Of a stretch of 64,000 bases of DNA, positions 10,655 through 19,345 are shown one piece after another (position 1 is the stretch's first letter; each line of letters starts with the position of its first letter). The translations under genes were made by a program, and so were the position numbers. Source of the stretch: Paramoeba atlantica (taxonomy: Eukaryota > Discosea); assembly GCA_977017575.1 (NCBI GenBank), contig CDRNVI010000003.1, positions 558,001-622,000 on the forward strand. The letters run 5' to 3'. The notes under the pieces are model-generated. The model was not told the DNA's origin and ran no database searches. It saw nothing but the letters and a program-made list of their open reading frames with translations.

Positions 10655-11242
10655 CTATTTGAACCGGGATTCACGGGGAGGTCGCTCCTCTCGGGTGTCC
10701 TGGCGAAATCGACGACGCTGCAGCTCATCACTACGGCGCCCGCGGATATCCTCCTCACGACGATCACGGAGGGAATGTGGCACTCGGCGGGACGCGGGGT
10801 GGCGATAGCTGCGAGTGTACTGAGGGGCGTTTTCGGAAACTCGGGAGCGGGGACGCACCTCCTCGTACCGATGTGTGCGTCGGTGACCATACCCAACGGG
10901 GTCTCGGCGTGAACTCCAGCGGTCCTGATGGAAGGCATTTAGTTGCACCTCACGCTCATGGTTACTGCCCCCACCACGACCAAAGCGGCGTGTGATGGGT
11001 GCTCCCCGACCGCCTCGTTGTGCCGAATGATGACTTTGGTGGTACCCCTCCGGAACGCGATGGTGAACTTCATGGTAGGGTCGAGCGTTGTTGTACGGTA
11101 GGGCGCCGTGCGGACGTGTGCCGTAGGAGCCTTGTCGGGGGTAACGTCGCTGTCCGATCTGACGCCCACGCTGCGGTTTCGAGCGTTGTATCTCCTTCAC
11201 AAGGTCGTCCAAGGGTCGGTTGAGATCGACTTCAAGATCCAT
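10655..11242 (-). CDS. Arg/Gly-rich protein with UAP56-binding-like motif, copy A
   Basis: 195 residues from ATG at 11240-11242. The N-terminal DLNRPLDDLVKEIQRSK resembles the UAP56/DDX39-binding motif at the ends of ALY/REF, UIF and related mRNA export adaptors (consensus around SLDDIIK). The rest is a low-complexity Arg/Gly/His/Tyr-rich domain (GGRGAPITRRFGRGGG, many RR and RG pairs) typical of RNA-binding adaptors. No RRM is present. I infer a nuclear mRNA export or mRNP packaging role. A copy differing by only a few bases lies at 14252-14839; the two coding regions match but their flanks do not. Function is from motif similarity only. Confidence 0.75.
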   Translation of the reverse strand: MDLEVDLNRPLDDLVKEIQRSKPQRGRQIGQRRYPRQGSYGTRPHGALPYNNARPYHEVHHRVPEGYHQSHHSAQRGGRGAPITRRFGRGGGSNHEREVQLNAFHQDRWSSRRDPVGYGHRRTHRYEEVRPRSRVSENAPQYTRSYRHPASRRVPHSLRDRREEDIRGRRSDELQRRRFRQDTREERPPRESRFK

Positions 11243-12647
11243 TGAGTTTGTGCTTCGGAAAGTCTTCTAAAATAATCAGATCACTAGGATAGTAGAAATG
11301 GTTTCGCTTGTGTTTTATTGTGGGACGGATGCTCAAATCATATTAATTTACCGTGCTACGTACGTGTTTAATTCCAGTTAGTTCGATTAATTCACCAAGC
11401 CGTCAAGGACAACATAATCTATTCTTAGAAAAACCGAATTTTCGGCACCGTTCACGAAGATATCCCATATTTAAGGCAACTCAGTGAGTGGCGCCAAATT
11501 TCCAGGAATCATTTATCGTGGAAAAGTGCTGCGGGATACAGAAATACATTTTGTACTTCCTTTACCACGACTTTCCATTCAAGTGAACTCTCCTTTTATG
11601 CCTCCCTATTTGGTTAACTGTTTTTAGTATCATTAAACTTTAGAAATGTGTATAAAATCAAAGGTACTATGGAAGAAGAATATCACGAGTGGTCGTTTCA
11701 ATATACCTTGAGAACTTGAACCTTGAAAAGTTTGAACATTTTGGAAAATAAAGTCATAAAATGGGGAGGTATTTTCAAGCAATTTACCATTGGTGTGCAA
11801 CACGTACGAGGAAGCGAGATTTTCAGAGTATTCTCGCTGTTGCAATAGAGCACTCTTGCTGAATGTGAATTACCTCTCAAATGGAAGTGTATCTGGATTT
11901 CTAGTGCCGCGATTCAAGATCGTAACCTTAGGCTCCTTATATCACGCGGTATAAATGTAAATAGTGCATGGAGGCAGATTACAATAGTAATGCCACTACA
12001 TTCTTGCGAAAACAACAGCGTGGAAAGCTAGTATAGGTCCCAAACTCTCAAAATACGATAGGGAAATGAATTTTGAAAAAATATTTTTTTTTCACGAGAT
12101 ACTCCTTCTTGAAGCCGTGACACACCTCCCAAAATGACGCCCCAAGAAATAGGTGTCCTGGCAAAACCAGGCAAAAGTTAACAGGTTTCAACTCCCTTAA
12201 TATACGCTTTTGGTACTCGAAATACTGGTCAAAAATGGCATTTTCCAATGTACAGTCCAATTCCCTCCTTTTTTTCATTCACAATTGCTTTCTAGAATAA
12301 ATGTTTAGGATACTTTAGGAGTAAGTACGCCACTTATCCAAAGAAAAAAAAGATTTTGGACCAAAAATGACAGATAACCAAGGGGGGGGTGACAGTATTC
12401 ATCGAAATCTAACACAATTGCATAATTTTTAACAAGGTAAGTTCTGTGCATGTAAATTTAATTTTTTTTGCGAAACAAATCTATTAGTAAATGATAATGA
12501 TCCTATATGTGCATTTGCAGCGCGAATACATTTACAAAAAAAAGTTAGAATAGTAATAATGATATTCATTTTAGTATTTGTTTTATAATACTTCTACTTT
12601 ATCAACTATATTTAAAAAACATTTTACCTTCGAATGAATCGACACGC
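11243..12647. other. Intergenic, mostly featureless
   Basis: 1.4 kb of AT-rich DNA. At about 12,380-12,400 is a G-run followed by GTGACAGTAT, a transposon-end-like motif seen elsewhere in the window. A 76-codon minus-strand frame (12048-12278, ATG start) is Lys-rich and lacks recognisable similarity, so it is not called. Confidence 0.45.
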
Positions 12648-13154
12648 TTACTTTTTCTTCTTTACCAGCGTTTCAATAAATGTCTTGCCCTTCTTACGGA
12701 GTCGTGCTGCTTCATATGAAAGAGCTTTGCGTTCAGCGGCTGACAGCTTCTTATACTTGGCAGATACCCTCTTTACCACCGCTCGGAAACAAGCCTTACG
12801 ATTCTTGTGGTTTCCCTTCTCTGCCTTGTATATCGCCGGCACGGTACGCTTCGAGAACAAGGCATAAGGAACGTAGCGTGCGCTTTTCACTTGTTCTCTG
12901 AGCGCTTTCTTCTGTTTCATATTCTGGGCAGCAATCTTACTCAAGGACTGGACTTGAGCCGGAGATAATTTTTTAAAAGCGGCATGTCCTGCGGCGAGAC
13001 TTCGTTTAGCCTTTTTAACTCGGAAAAACTTTGACATGAATACACGTAGCGCACATGTCGGTCCTGAGTTTCCATCCCACGGCTTCTTGATCACTTTGCG
13101 ACGAAGCTTTGCGATGTCCTTTGGAAGCAGGTTTGGAAGCACACGAGAAAACAT
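12648..13154 (-). CDS. Double HMG-box protein, kinetoplast-associated (KAP)-like
   Basis: 168 residues, very basic (over a quarter Lys/Arg). Two HMG-box-like units are visible. Box A is at about 34-85 (ALRVFMSKFF to FKKLSPAQVQSLSKIAAQN). Box B is at about 94-155 (YVPYALFSKR to YKKLSAAERKALSYEAAR), with a Lys-rich tail. The arrangement resembles mitochondrial TFAM/Abf2 and the kinetoplast DNA-packaging KAP proteins of trypanosomatids. The first 25 residues (MFSRVLPNLLPKDIAKLRRK) could form an amphipathic mitochondrial presequence. The likely role is compaction of mitochondrial DNA. A pyrimidine-rich stretch and an AG lie upstream on the coding strand. It could also be a nuclear HMG protein. 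Confidence 0.8.
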   Translation of the reverse strand: MFSRVLPNLLPKDIAKLRRKVIKKPWDGNSGPTCALRVFMSKFFRVKKAKRSLAAGHAAFKKLSPAQVQSLSKIAAQNMKQKKALREQVKSARYVPYALFSKRTVPAIYKAEKGNHKNRKACFRAVVKRVSAKYKKLSAAERKALSYEAARLRKKGKTFIETLVKKKK

Positions 13155-13250
13155 TACAAGTAGAAAGACAGGGAAAAAGAGAGAGCTGCGTTCAACAAAG
13201 AAGACACAAAATGTACAAGAAAGCCCAGCAAATCAGAAAGAAATTATAGG
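13155..13250 (-). promoter_or_regulatory. Candidate trans-splice acceptor region
   Basis: Read on the minus strand, the stretch before the HMG-box gene is rich in pyrimidines (TTTCTTTCTG, GGCTTTCTTG, GTCTTCTTTG) and reaches CGCAG about 32 bases before the ATG. This is the layout of a spliced-leader acceptor. It is suggestive only; no spliced-leader sequence was found in the window. Confidence 0.3.
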
Positions 13251-13275
13251 TGAAAACGGGGAGCTTTGCCCCTAA

Positions 13276-13365
13276 ATGACATTATCACGGACTTCATAAA
13301 CACGCTTGTTACCGGTCCCGGCGTCGTCGCGAGTTGCGACGAAGTGTGAGGGAGAAGTATTCACC
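13276..13365. ncRNA. Structured repeat, copy 1 (partner at 41706)
   Basis: The block ACATTATCAC, then AAACACGCTTGTTACC, GTCCC, a hairpin, then AGTGTGAGGG occurs here and at 41,706-41,790. In this copy the hairpin is TCGTCGC-gagtt-GCGACGA. In the other copy the sequence is replaced by CCGCC-atattc-GGCGG. The stem is kept while its sequence changes, which hints at a structured RNA or at a transposon end. No known RNA family was recognised. Confidence 0.35.
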
Positions 13366-14251
13366 ACGTAGATGACATGTATTGTATAACAAGGTAACCT
13401 TCTTATAAATAAAACTGTTGGAGAAACGATCGAACAATGCAGACGAAGAGGAAAGTCTCTCCCATGATCTGGAATGCTCTGGCGAAGATGAAGAAAGGTC
13501 AGTTGACGAAGAAAGTTCTGAAAGTGATGAAGATAAACGTGATAAACAAATCGATGTACTCTTTACTTCACGCGGGTGTATTTCAACTGGCACGGAGCGA
13601 CATCTCAAATATTTCGTTGCCCAACACGATGACCATTCCATTTATCATTTCAACAATAAAATGTAATAAGCTGTTATCTGCAATGCATGACATGTTATAT
13701 ATCATATCATCTTACTTTCTTGCGCAACGTTGATGCATTGAACTTCATCCGTAGATCACGATCCACCAAAATAGGGCGCCTCAATGACCTGCATTCGATT
13801 AACGTCCCCAACAATAATCTGGCAATCCAATTGTACATAGCTAGACAACGATTCAAATCCGGACAAGGCGTAGTTACTGCAGTAGTGTACACCAGTACTG
13901 GTAGTACAACTACTACAGTACTTTTTTGCCCTTCTTGATAGTTTTCTTCAATGATCGAGGGCAGAACGGTAGTTGGGTAAATTCCGAAATTATGCGTTTC
14001 TAAACGCAACGTGTTTTTATATGCATCTACATGTATAACTAGTTTACAAATATGCATGGTCTGTACAAATAGTATACATGATCTGTTGAATGGACTAAAA
14101 CTAAAGTATGTGACGTCGAGAATTGACGCCAATCTGAATGAAACGTATAATGTCACATTTTTCATGTACTCTCTTATTTAATCCGTAATAGAGAAAACAC
14201 AGACAATTCGTTATTTTAAGGGTTAGGGCTGATTCGAATCGTCAGGTATTT
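13366..14251. other. Intergenic with acidic open frame and dispersed repeat
   Basis: On the plus strand around 13,418-13,666 an open frame without ATG encodes an Asp/Glu/Ser-rich stretch (SVDEESSESDEDKRDKQ) like the acidic tails beside the Merlin-like remnants at 29.2 and 48.9 kb. At 13,948-13,975 lies one copy of a dispersed motif containing TCGAGGGCAGAACGGTAGTT. Nothing else is recognised. Confidence 0.4.
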
Positions 14252-14839
14252 CTATATGAACCGGGATTCACGGGGAGGTCGCTCCTCTCGTGTGTCCTGG
14301 CGAAATCGACGACGCTGCAGCTCATCACTACGGCGCCCGCGGATATCCTCCTCACGACGATCACGGAGGGAATGTGGCACTCGGCGGGACGCGGGGTGGC
14401 GATAGCTGCGAGTGTACTGAGGGGCGTTTTCGGAAACTCGGGAGCGGGGACGCACCTCCTCGTACCGATGTGTGCGTCGGTGACCATACCCAACGGGGTC
14501 TCGGCGTGAACTCCAGCGGTCCTGATGGAAGGCATTTAGTTGCACCTCACGCTCATGGTTACTGCCCCCACCACGACCAAAGCGGCGTGTGATGGGTGCT
14601 CCCCGACCGCCTCGTTGTGCCGAATGATGACTTTGGTGGTACCCCTCCGGAACGCGATGGTGAACTTCATGGTAGGGTCGAGCGTTGTTGTACGGTAGGG
14701 CGCCGTACGGACGTGTGCCGTAGGAGCCTTGTCGGGGGTAACGTCGCTGTCCGATCTGACGCCCACGCTGCGGTTTCGAGCGTTGTATCTCCTTCACAAG
14801 GTCGTCCAAGGGTCGGTTGAGATCGACTTCAAGATCCAT
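14252..14839 (-). CDS. Arg/Gly-rich protein with UAP56-binding-like motif, copy B
   Basis: 195 residues, nearly identical to copy A (10655-11242). It has the same DLNRPLDDLVKEIQRSK N-terminus and RG-rich body; visible protein changes include His44 to Tyr and the last residue Lys to Ile. The matching block spans roughly 14,247 to 14,844, that is the coding region with only a few bases on each side, and the flanks are unrelated to those of copy A. This points to a recent retrocopy or gene conversion limited to the coding part. Function is inferred as for copy A: an mRNA export or mRNP adaptor. Confidence 0.72.
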   Translation of the reverse strand: MDLEVDLNRPLDDLVKEIQRSKPQRGRQIGQRRYPRQGSYGTRPYGALPYNNARPYHEVHHRVPEGYHQSHHSAQRGGRGAPITRRFGRGGGSNHEREVQLNAFHQDRWSSRRDPVGYGHRRTHRYEEVRPRSRVSENAPQYTRSYRHPASRRVPHSLRDRREEDIRGRRSDELQRRRFRQDTREERPPRESRFI

Positions 14840-16084
14840 TGAGTTAGAAAAGGAAAGTAAAGTTGGAATGTCGTAGGGGATTGGATGTGTTTGTTTTACG
14901 ATTTTTTATAAGCCTAGTTTCACGGAGCCCAATTTCATATTTGTTGCCGGATGTCAGCGTATTGAATATGAATTTAGCGGGGTTCCAGTTGGAGCTCATT
15001 TCTGTATTAAAGCCCGTCCAATCGCCCACAGCTGTCTTGTAGACTTTCTTGCTTTTTTTTTAAATGCCTTGTTGTGCAGATCTCTGTGGATCGTTCTTAT
15101 TTAAAATTTAAGATTCATGACACACCTGCTTTCGATACTATACACAAGTGTGTAACCTGTGCATATTGCATACATGGAGGTTGAGCTAGTTGCTCTCTGA
15201 TGAGCAATGCTTCTGCATTAAATTATAAAAAAAGTAAAAAAATACATTTATAAAATATTTGCGATGATTGTCCACTTAGAAAACAAATGGAAAGAATTCG
15301 TATGCTTGACGTGATATGTGGTGCATTGACACATCCATAGATGAGTGTTCCGGATACAGTACACATGCACAGATACCGTTCCCCCCCTTTAATATGGGCA
15401 GGGACTATACCGTCCTCTCTTCTCTTATTGACTTCGGTTTCACCTTTGCCACACTATGACTGAAAACGGCGCCACGACGGGGCGCCATCTTTTTTTAGTC
15501 AGTTTCATCACCCTCCCAAAGCCGAAAAACTTTTAATAATATAGGGGGTCACAGTTAGTGATACATACACAGAGACATACTGTGTACATGCAGAGAGACA
15601 ATCACGTGTACAGTAAGTATGAAGCATGTTTCTTATGTTTCTATACGCATGTTGTTGTGTTCTAATATACACGCGTTCTAATGTTTTACACATGTTCTAA
15701 TGTGTACGCGTATATTGTGTATTACAGTAAAGTCCTTTGATTTTATTCGAAAGCAAGAAATTCTATTGGTAAAATAAAGTAAACAGAGACGAAATAAAGT
15801 AAACATCTCCACGCCTTAGAGCGCTTCCTGGCAAAGGGAGCAAGGTTATGCCACAAAAGGGCTAACGGCGAAAAGTGAACGTACGTATAGAATACCAGAA
15901 TATTCATATTTATGGGCTTTATAGAAATTATTAAAAATTATCATATACGGTCGCGGATTATGATAAACAGAAAGGACCGTATTTTTGTGCAAGGAAAACT
16001 AAATAAAGTAAGCGCATTTTTTGTAAGCAATTTCTTTGTCTGACACAATATAATAGCTAGTATGTGTGAACAATTTTAGAAGGT
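14840..16084. other. Intergenic with hairpins and simple repeats
   Basis: No gene is seen. At 15,380-15,400 is a TACCGTTCCCCCCCTTTAAT stretch like transposon ends elsewhere in the window. At about 15,470-15,490 a GGCGCC/GGCGCC hairpin occurs. At 15,550-15,720 there are irregular GTGTAC/ACACGCG repeats. Confidence 0.45.
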
Positions 16085-17077
16085 TCACATTGCATAGTCA
16101 ATTAAAGCTGGAGACGCCTCCAGGTAGAAAGTCTCGATTTTAGAGCATAAGAGTTCAAGTTGATACTTGAGTGGCATTTTGTCGGGTACAATTTCGCCTA
16201 GCTGTTCATGAGGACCACAGTAGCAAAGTGCACGGCTAGAAATATTGACTAGCTCAACGCAGAATTGCGTAGTCTTTTCTACAGCTTCGCGCATATCATC
16301 TAAAAGGTTTTGCAATCGTTCGTTTTCTGAATTTTCTGTTGTTTGGTCAGTATCAGTAGGCGCTTCCGTGCGCATTGTAGCTGGTGGAAAATTCTTCATT
16401 TCCTCTTTCAGCGAACGAATAATGTCTTCGACTTTTTTACGCAAAGGAAAACTGGACTTATCAGAAGAGGTAATTCCTTTCGACGCAACACTCGAGTCTC
16501 TGGCCTGCATCGTGCTATTAATTGCCGTTGAGGACATTGGTGCCGCTAAATTGGCTTGTGACGAGTAAGTCCGCAAGGTTGGTGAGCGACAATCCGTTCC
16601 TACTGTATCGGATTTCGTCGCTTTCTGGATGTCTGACAAGGAGGTTTCTGTGGCTTTAAACTCGCAGCTTTTCGTAGCAGATGGCATGGGCATTTCCGTG
16701 TCTCGTCCCTGTGACACAGTATCCAACGTGTTCTCCGGAGCTGGTTCAGACAATTCAGATAAAGGATTCACAGACCTCTGCCCGGGCGGCGAAAACGGCC
16801 AAGAAGTTGGCCTCTCTTTCTTTACTTCTGGCAATGCTGTATCTTCCACTGATCCCGACGTGTGGCCTGGCGTGGCCGCAAACAAGTCGGAGGGGTCAAA
16901 CGTATCCGTAACAAGGTCAGCACCCGGGTTCGCAAGATTACTTGAAGATATGATCGGGTTTGTGTTTACTTCACCGTCTTGTGCTGCAGACAAAGAGGTT
17001 AAATCAAGCCCGGCTGCTAGCCAGTCGAATCCCTGAACACTGGATTTCTCTAGGTCAGTGCAAGTTACGGGTTCCAT
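16085..17077 (-). CDS. Hypothetical protein with helical C-terminus
   Basis: 330 residues from ATG at 17075-17077. Residues 1-210 are Ser/Thr/Pro/Asp-rich and probably disordered, with short hydrophobic patches (GFDWLAAGLDLTSL, FDPSDLFAATPG) that could be peptide motifs for partner binding. From about 215 the protein becomes helical (VEDIIRSLKEEMKNF, NERLQNLLDDMREAVEKT) and ends in a conserved-looking segment with YQLELLCSKIETFYLEASP, perhaps a coiled coil. The shape recalls nucleoporins or adaptor proteins, but I do not recognise a family. It sits 210 bases downstream of the next minus-strand gene. The long frame and uniform composition make a real gene likely. Confidence 0.7.
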   Translation of the reverse strand: MEPVTCTDLEKSSVQGFDWLAAGLDLTSLSAAQDGEVNTNPIISSSNLANPGADLVTDTFDPSDLFAATPGHTSGSVEDTALPEVKKERPTSWPFSPPGQRSVNPLSELSEPAPENTLDTVSQGRDTEMPMPSATKSCEFKATETSLSDIQKATKSDTVGTDCRSPTLRTYSSQANLAAPMSSTAINSTMQARDSSVASKGITSSDKSSFPLRKKVEDIIRSLKEEMKNFPPATMRTEAPTDTDQTTENSENERLQNLLDDMREAVEKTTQFCVELVNISSRALCYCGPHEQLGEIVPDKMPLKYQLELLCSKIETFYLEASPALIDYAM

Positions 17078-17289
17078 TTACAATAGATCGGACTAAGATG
17101 TAGAAAAAGAGATAGTACACCTTGATGTGAAATGCGAATGAAACCATATCATCTTTTTTTCGTATTCAAAAGCGTATCGTTGCACAAATTAAGTATCCCA
17201 CATGTGTTTCCGATACCATCTTGTGGGTCTACCAATGCCAATTCAGTAATGTACAAAAGAGAGGGGAAACCCCCCATCTCTCCATTCCC

Positions 17290-17964
17290 CTAAAACTTAA
17301 CGATCGGCCGATAACGATACGGTCGGGACCACGTCCCGGGCACCGCATTCATTAACCGGGTATGCACCATTTGCTCATCCTCTGCGGTGATCTCATCCTC
17401 ATTCCAGTCCCTTGGCCTCTCCTCCGGCGTATGCTCCACCGCGGAATTCGCCTCAATCGCATCCACCACATGGTCCTTTCCGGAATCCGACGTCCCCAGC
17501 AGCCCCGCCTGCTCTAATGTCGCATCCAAATCCAACGCCCTCCCCTCTTTTGCTAGGGTAATGTTATGCAGCTCCGCCCACGGGGCATGGTTGCTCGCGA
17601 CCGTGTAATGCAGCAACTGTCGTACCGTACTCCCCTGGGGGATACGTACCGTCTGGTAATGTAGCCTTTTCTCCCACCGAGAGGCAACCCAGACATTGGA
17701 ACTGAACCGCACATGGAACGTAACCTGTGCGGAGCTCACGGGGTCATCCACGACGGGACGCCAGTAGTGACGCTCCGAATCGGGCAAGATCTCACGTCGA
17801 GGGATTTTACTGTAGTAACACTGGACGGGTCCGGGGGTTGCGGCCTTGATGGGGCCGGGGTAGGTACGGGAGGCCCGGAGACGACGCTCAGCTTCGTACA
17901 TTTGTTGCGCGTAGTAGGGGAGTTGACGCTCGTGGAGGCGGAGCGGGGAGGTGCGGAGGAGCAT
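17290..17964 (-). CDS. Probable mitochondrial protein with ubiquitin-like region
   Basis: 224 residues from the first in-frame ATG (17962-17964); the longer frame upstream has only a TTG. The N-terminus MLLRTSPLRLHERQLPYY has Arg and no acids before Glu13, a good mitochondrial presequence. Residues about 85-165 (VTFHVRFSSNVWVASRWE, then QTVRIPQGSTVRQLLHY, then LTLAKEGRALDLDATLEQ-type segments) have the strand/helix rhythm and the 'stimulus-slot' layout of a ubiquitin-like fold. The tail is acidic, then Arg/Tyr-rich (WSRPYRYRPIVKF). It may be a mitoribosomal or RNA-processing component, but no family is recognised. A strong pyrimidine tract lies directly before the ATG. Confidence 0.7.
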   Translation of the reverse strand: MLLRTSPLRLHERQLPYYAQQMYEAERRLRASRTYPGPIKAATPGPVQCYYSKIPRREILPDSERHYWRPVVDDPVSSAQVTFHVRFSSNVWVASRWEKRLHYQTVRIPQGSTVRQLLHYTVASNHAPWAELHNITLAKEGRALDLDATLEQAGLLGTSDSGKDHVVDAIEANSAVEHTPEERPRDWNEDEITAEDEQMVHTRLMNAVPGTWSRPYRYRPIVKF

Positions 17965-17998
17965 GGGGAAGGAAAGGGAAAAAAGGAGGGGGAAGAAA
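17965..17998 (-). promoter_or_regulatory. Pyrimidine tract before ATG
   Basis: On the minus strand, 34 bases made almost entirely of C and T run up to the start codon of the preceding entry. Such tracts guide trans-splicing or act in 5' untranslated regions in euglenozoans. No AG lies between tract and ATG, so its exact role is unclear. Confidence 0.3.
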
Positions 17999-18133
17999 TT
18001 TTTGGAGAGTCGGATGGTGTGTCGAAAACAGTAACGGACGAAACATGTAAAACCAGCTCCTGTATGGGTTCTTTTGCAAAGAAATCCATTCTTCTTTTTC
18101 AAGCCAACAAAACATCCCCCCTCCCCCCCTCCC

Positions 18134-18838
18134 TCACCCCCCTCCCTCCCCCTTTCCCCCCCACATCTCCGCCTCCATCATCTTCATCTCCTCCTTTGTC
18201 CTCCCCTCCACCACCTCCTCCACACTCAACCTCCTCCCTCCCCACATCCCCACCGCCGCCTCCCCACCACCCCCCTCCGCCCCCTCACAATAGTTAATCC
18301 CGTACTGCCGAAACGACGGCACCTCCGCGGCCCGTTCCACCGCCCCCCACAGCACCTCCACCAGCCTCCCCCACCCCTCCCCCCCCTCCCCCCCGACCAC
18401 CACCGTCTCGTCCACCAGCACGTCAAACGTGGTGTGCACAACGGCGTACCGCCCGTGGGGCCCCGGTTGATGTCTCCGCGTGTCCCGTGGCCTCGGGGCG
18501 GGCCGGGGGAACAGCTGCAGGGGGCCGTGGCCCTGGGGGGGGCGCATGCCGCGCAGGAGCCCGAGGCGGGTGGCGTGGGGGGGGAGGCGGAGCAGGGCGG
18601 TGAGGGCGCGCTGCAGGGGGAGGCGGCAGGGGAGGAGACGGGAGCGGGGGGTGGCGGAGCCGAGGGTGAGGAGGGGGCGGTGGGAGGGGGTGTGGGGGGA
18701 GAGGAGGAGGGCGGTCCAGGTGGCGGCGCGGGCGGCGGGGTTGGCGTGGGAGGCGAAGCGGGGGGTGGGGGTGCCGGGGGGGACGAGGTCGTCGGGGACG
18801 TCGTGGTGGTAGGGGGTGAGGAGGGTGGGGTGGAGCAT
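18134..18838 (-). CDS. Hypothetical protein, GC-rich, possibly mitoribosomal
   Basis: 234 residues from ATG at 18836-18838. The frame is extremely GC-rich, and an overlapping plus-strand frame (18074-18943) is also open. I prefer the minus strand because all host genes lie there and because its C-terminal half reads as a normal protein: RYAVVHTTFDVLVDETVVV, WGRLVEVLWGAVERAAEV, FRQYGINYCEG. The N-terminal half is Pro/Arg/Leu/His-rich (LLPCRLPLQRALTALLRLPP), as in several mitochondrial proteins of this region. Family is not recognised. The neighbour downstream is also probably mitochondrial. Confidence 0.6.
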   Translation of the reverse strand: MLHPTLLTPYHHDVPDDLVPPGTPTPRFASHANPAARAATWTALLLSPHTPSHRPLLTLGSATPRSRLLPCRLPLQRALTALLRLPPHATRLGLLRGMRPPQGHGPLQLFPRPAPRPRDTRRHQPGPHGRYAVVHTTFDVLVDETVVVGGEGGEGWGRLVEVLWGAVERAAEVPSFRQYGINYCEGAEGGGGEAAVGMWGGRRLSVEEVVEGRTKEEMKMMEAEMWGGKGEGGG

Positions 18839-19345
18839 GGGGGGTGTGCAGATGGGTTGTGGGAGTTTGAGAATGTTTTTTGGTCAAAAAGGTATATTTT
18901 TGTACCAATGTTTTTTTCAATGAAATTTCTCTCCGAGGAGTAGAAAAAAGTTATTAAACTTGCCTAAGCATTTTGTCGTTCCTCATTAATACTGTACATA
19001 AATATTACAAATGCTTGTATTACGGGATTGCAATCCCCTTTCATTTTTGCAATGCGCAAAAGAGTGTTTAGAAATTCTAGGAAGGAATGTTCATCCCGTA
19101 AGTCAATGGTAGGATTTTACTCACTGAAATAAATTGAGTTTATAGTATTGTATCACTCCCTTAGCAATAGAAGCTCATAGCGAAATAGAATTTTAAGGGT
19201 AATGGTGCTAGAAGGAGCCACTGCTGCGCGCTTCGCGTTGAAAACTACCTCCGCGTTTAACGAAGCGACTAAAAAAGAAAAATTGACAAAAAATCATGAA
19301 TGATATATTTTTTAGGTGAAAACGCCCGATTTTTGGGCCTTTGCC
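18839..19345. other. Intergenic, no gene seen
   Basis: AT-rich spacer of 0.5 kb between the GC-rich gene and the left end of the IS30-type element. No RNA gene or repeat recognised. Confidence 0.45.

Noticed and set aside
13418-13666. Acidic plus-strand frame as a gene
   Set aside because: No ATG start, short, low complexity; more likely a transposon tail remnant, noted as such.
13840-13870. GATTCAAATCCGGACAAGG as a tRNA T-arm
   Set aside because: No acceptor or anticodon arms can be paired around it; no tRNA was found anywhere in the window.
18074-18943. Long plus-strand frame (289 codons) opposite the GC-rich gene at 18134-18838
   Set aside because: Low-complexity Pro/His then Gly/Glu runs arise as the shadow of a GC-rich minus-strand gene; its strand disagrees with all host genes.
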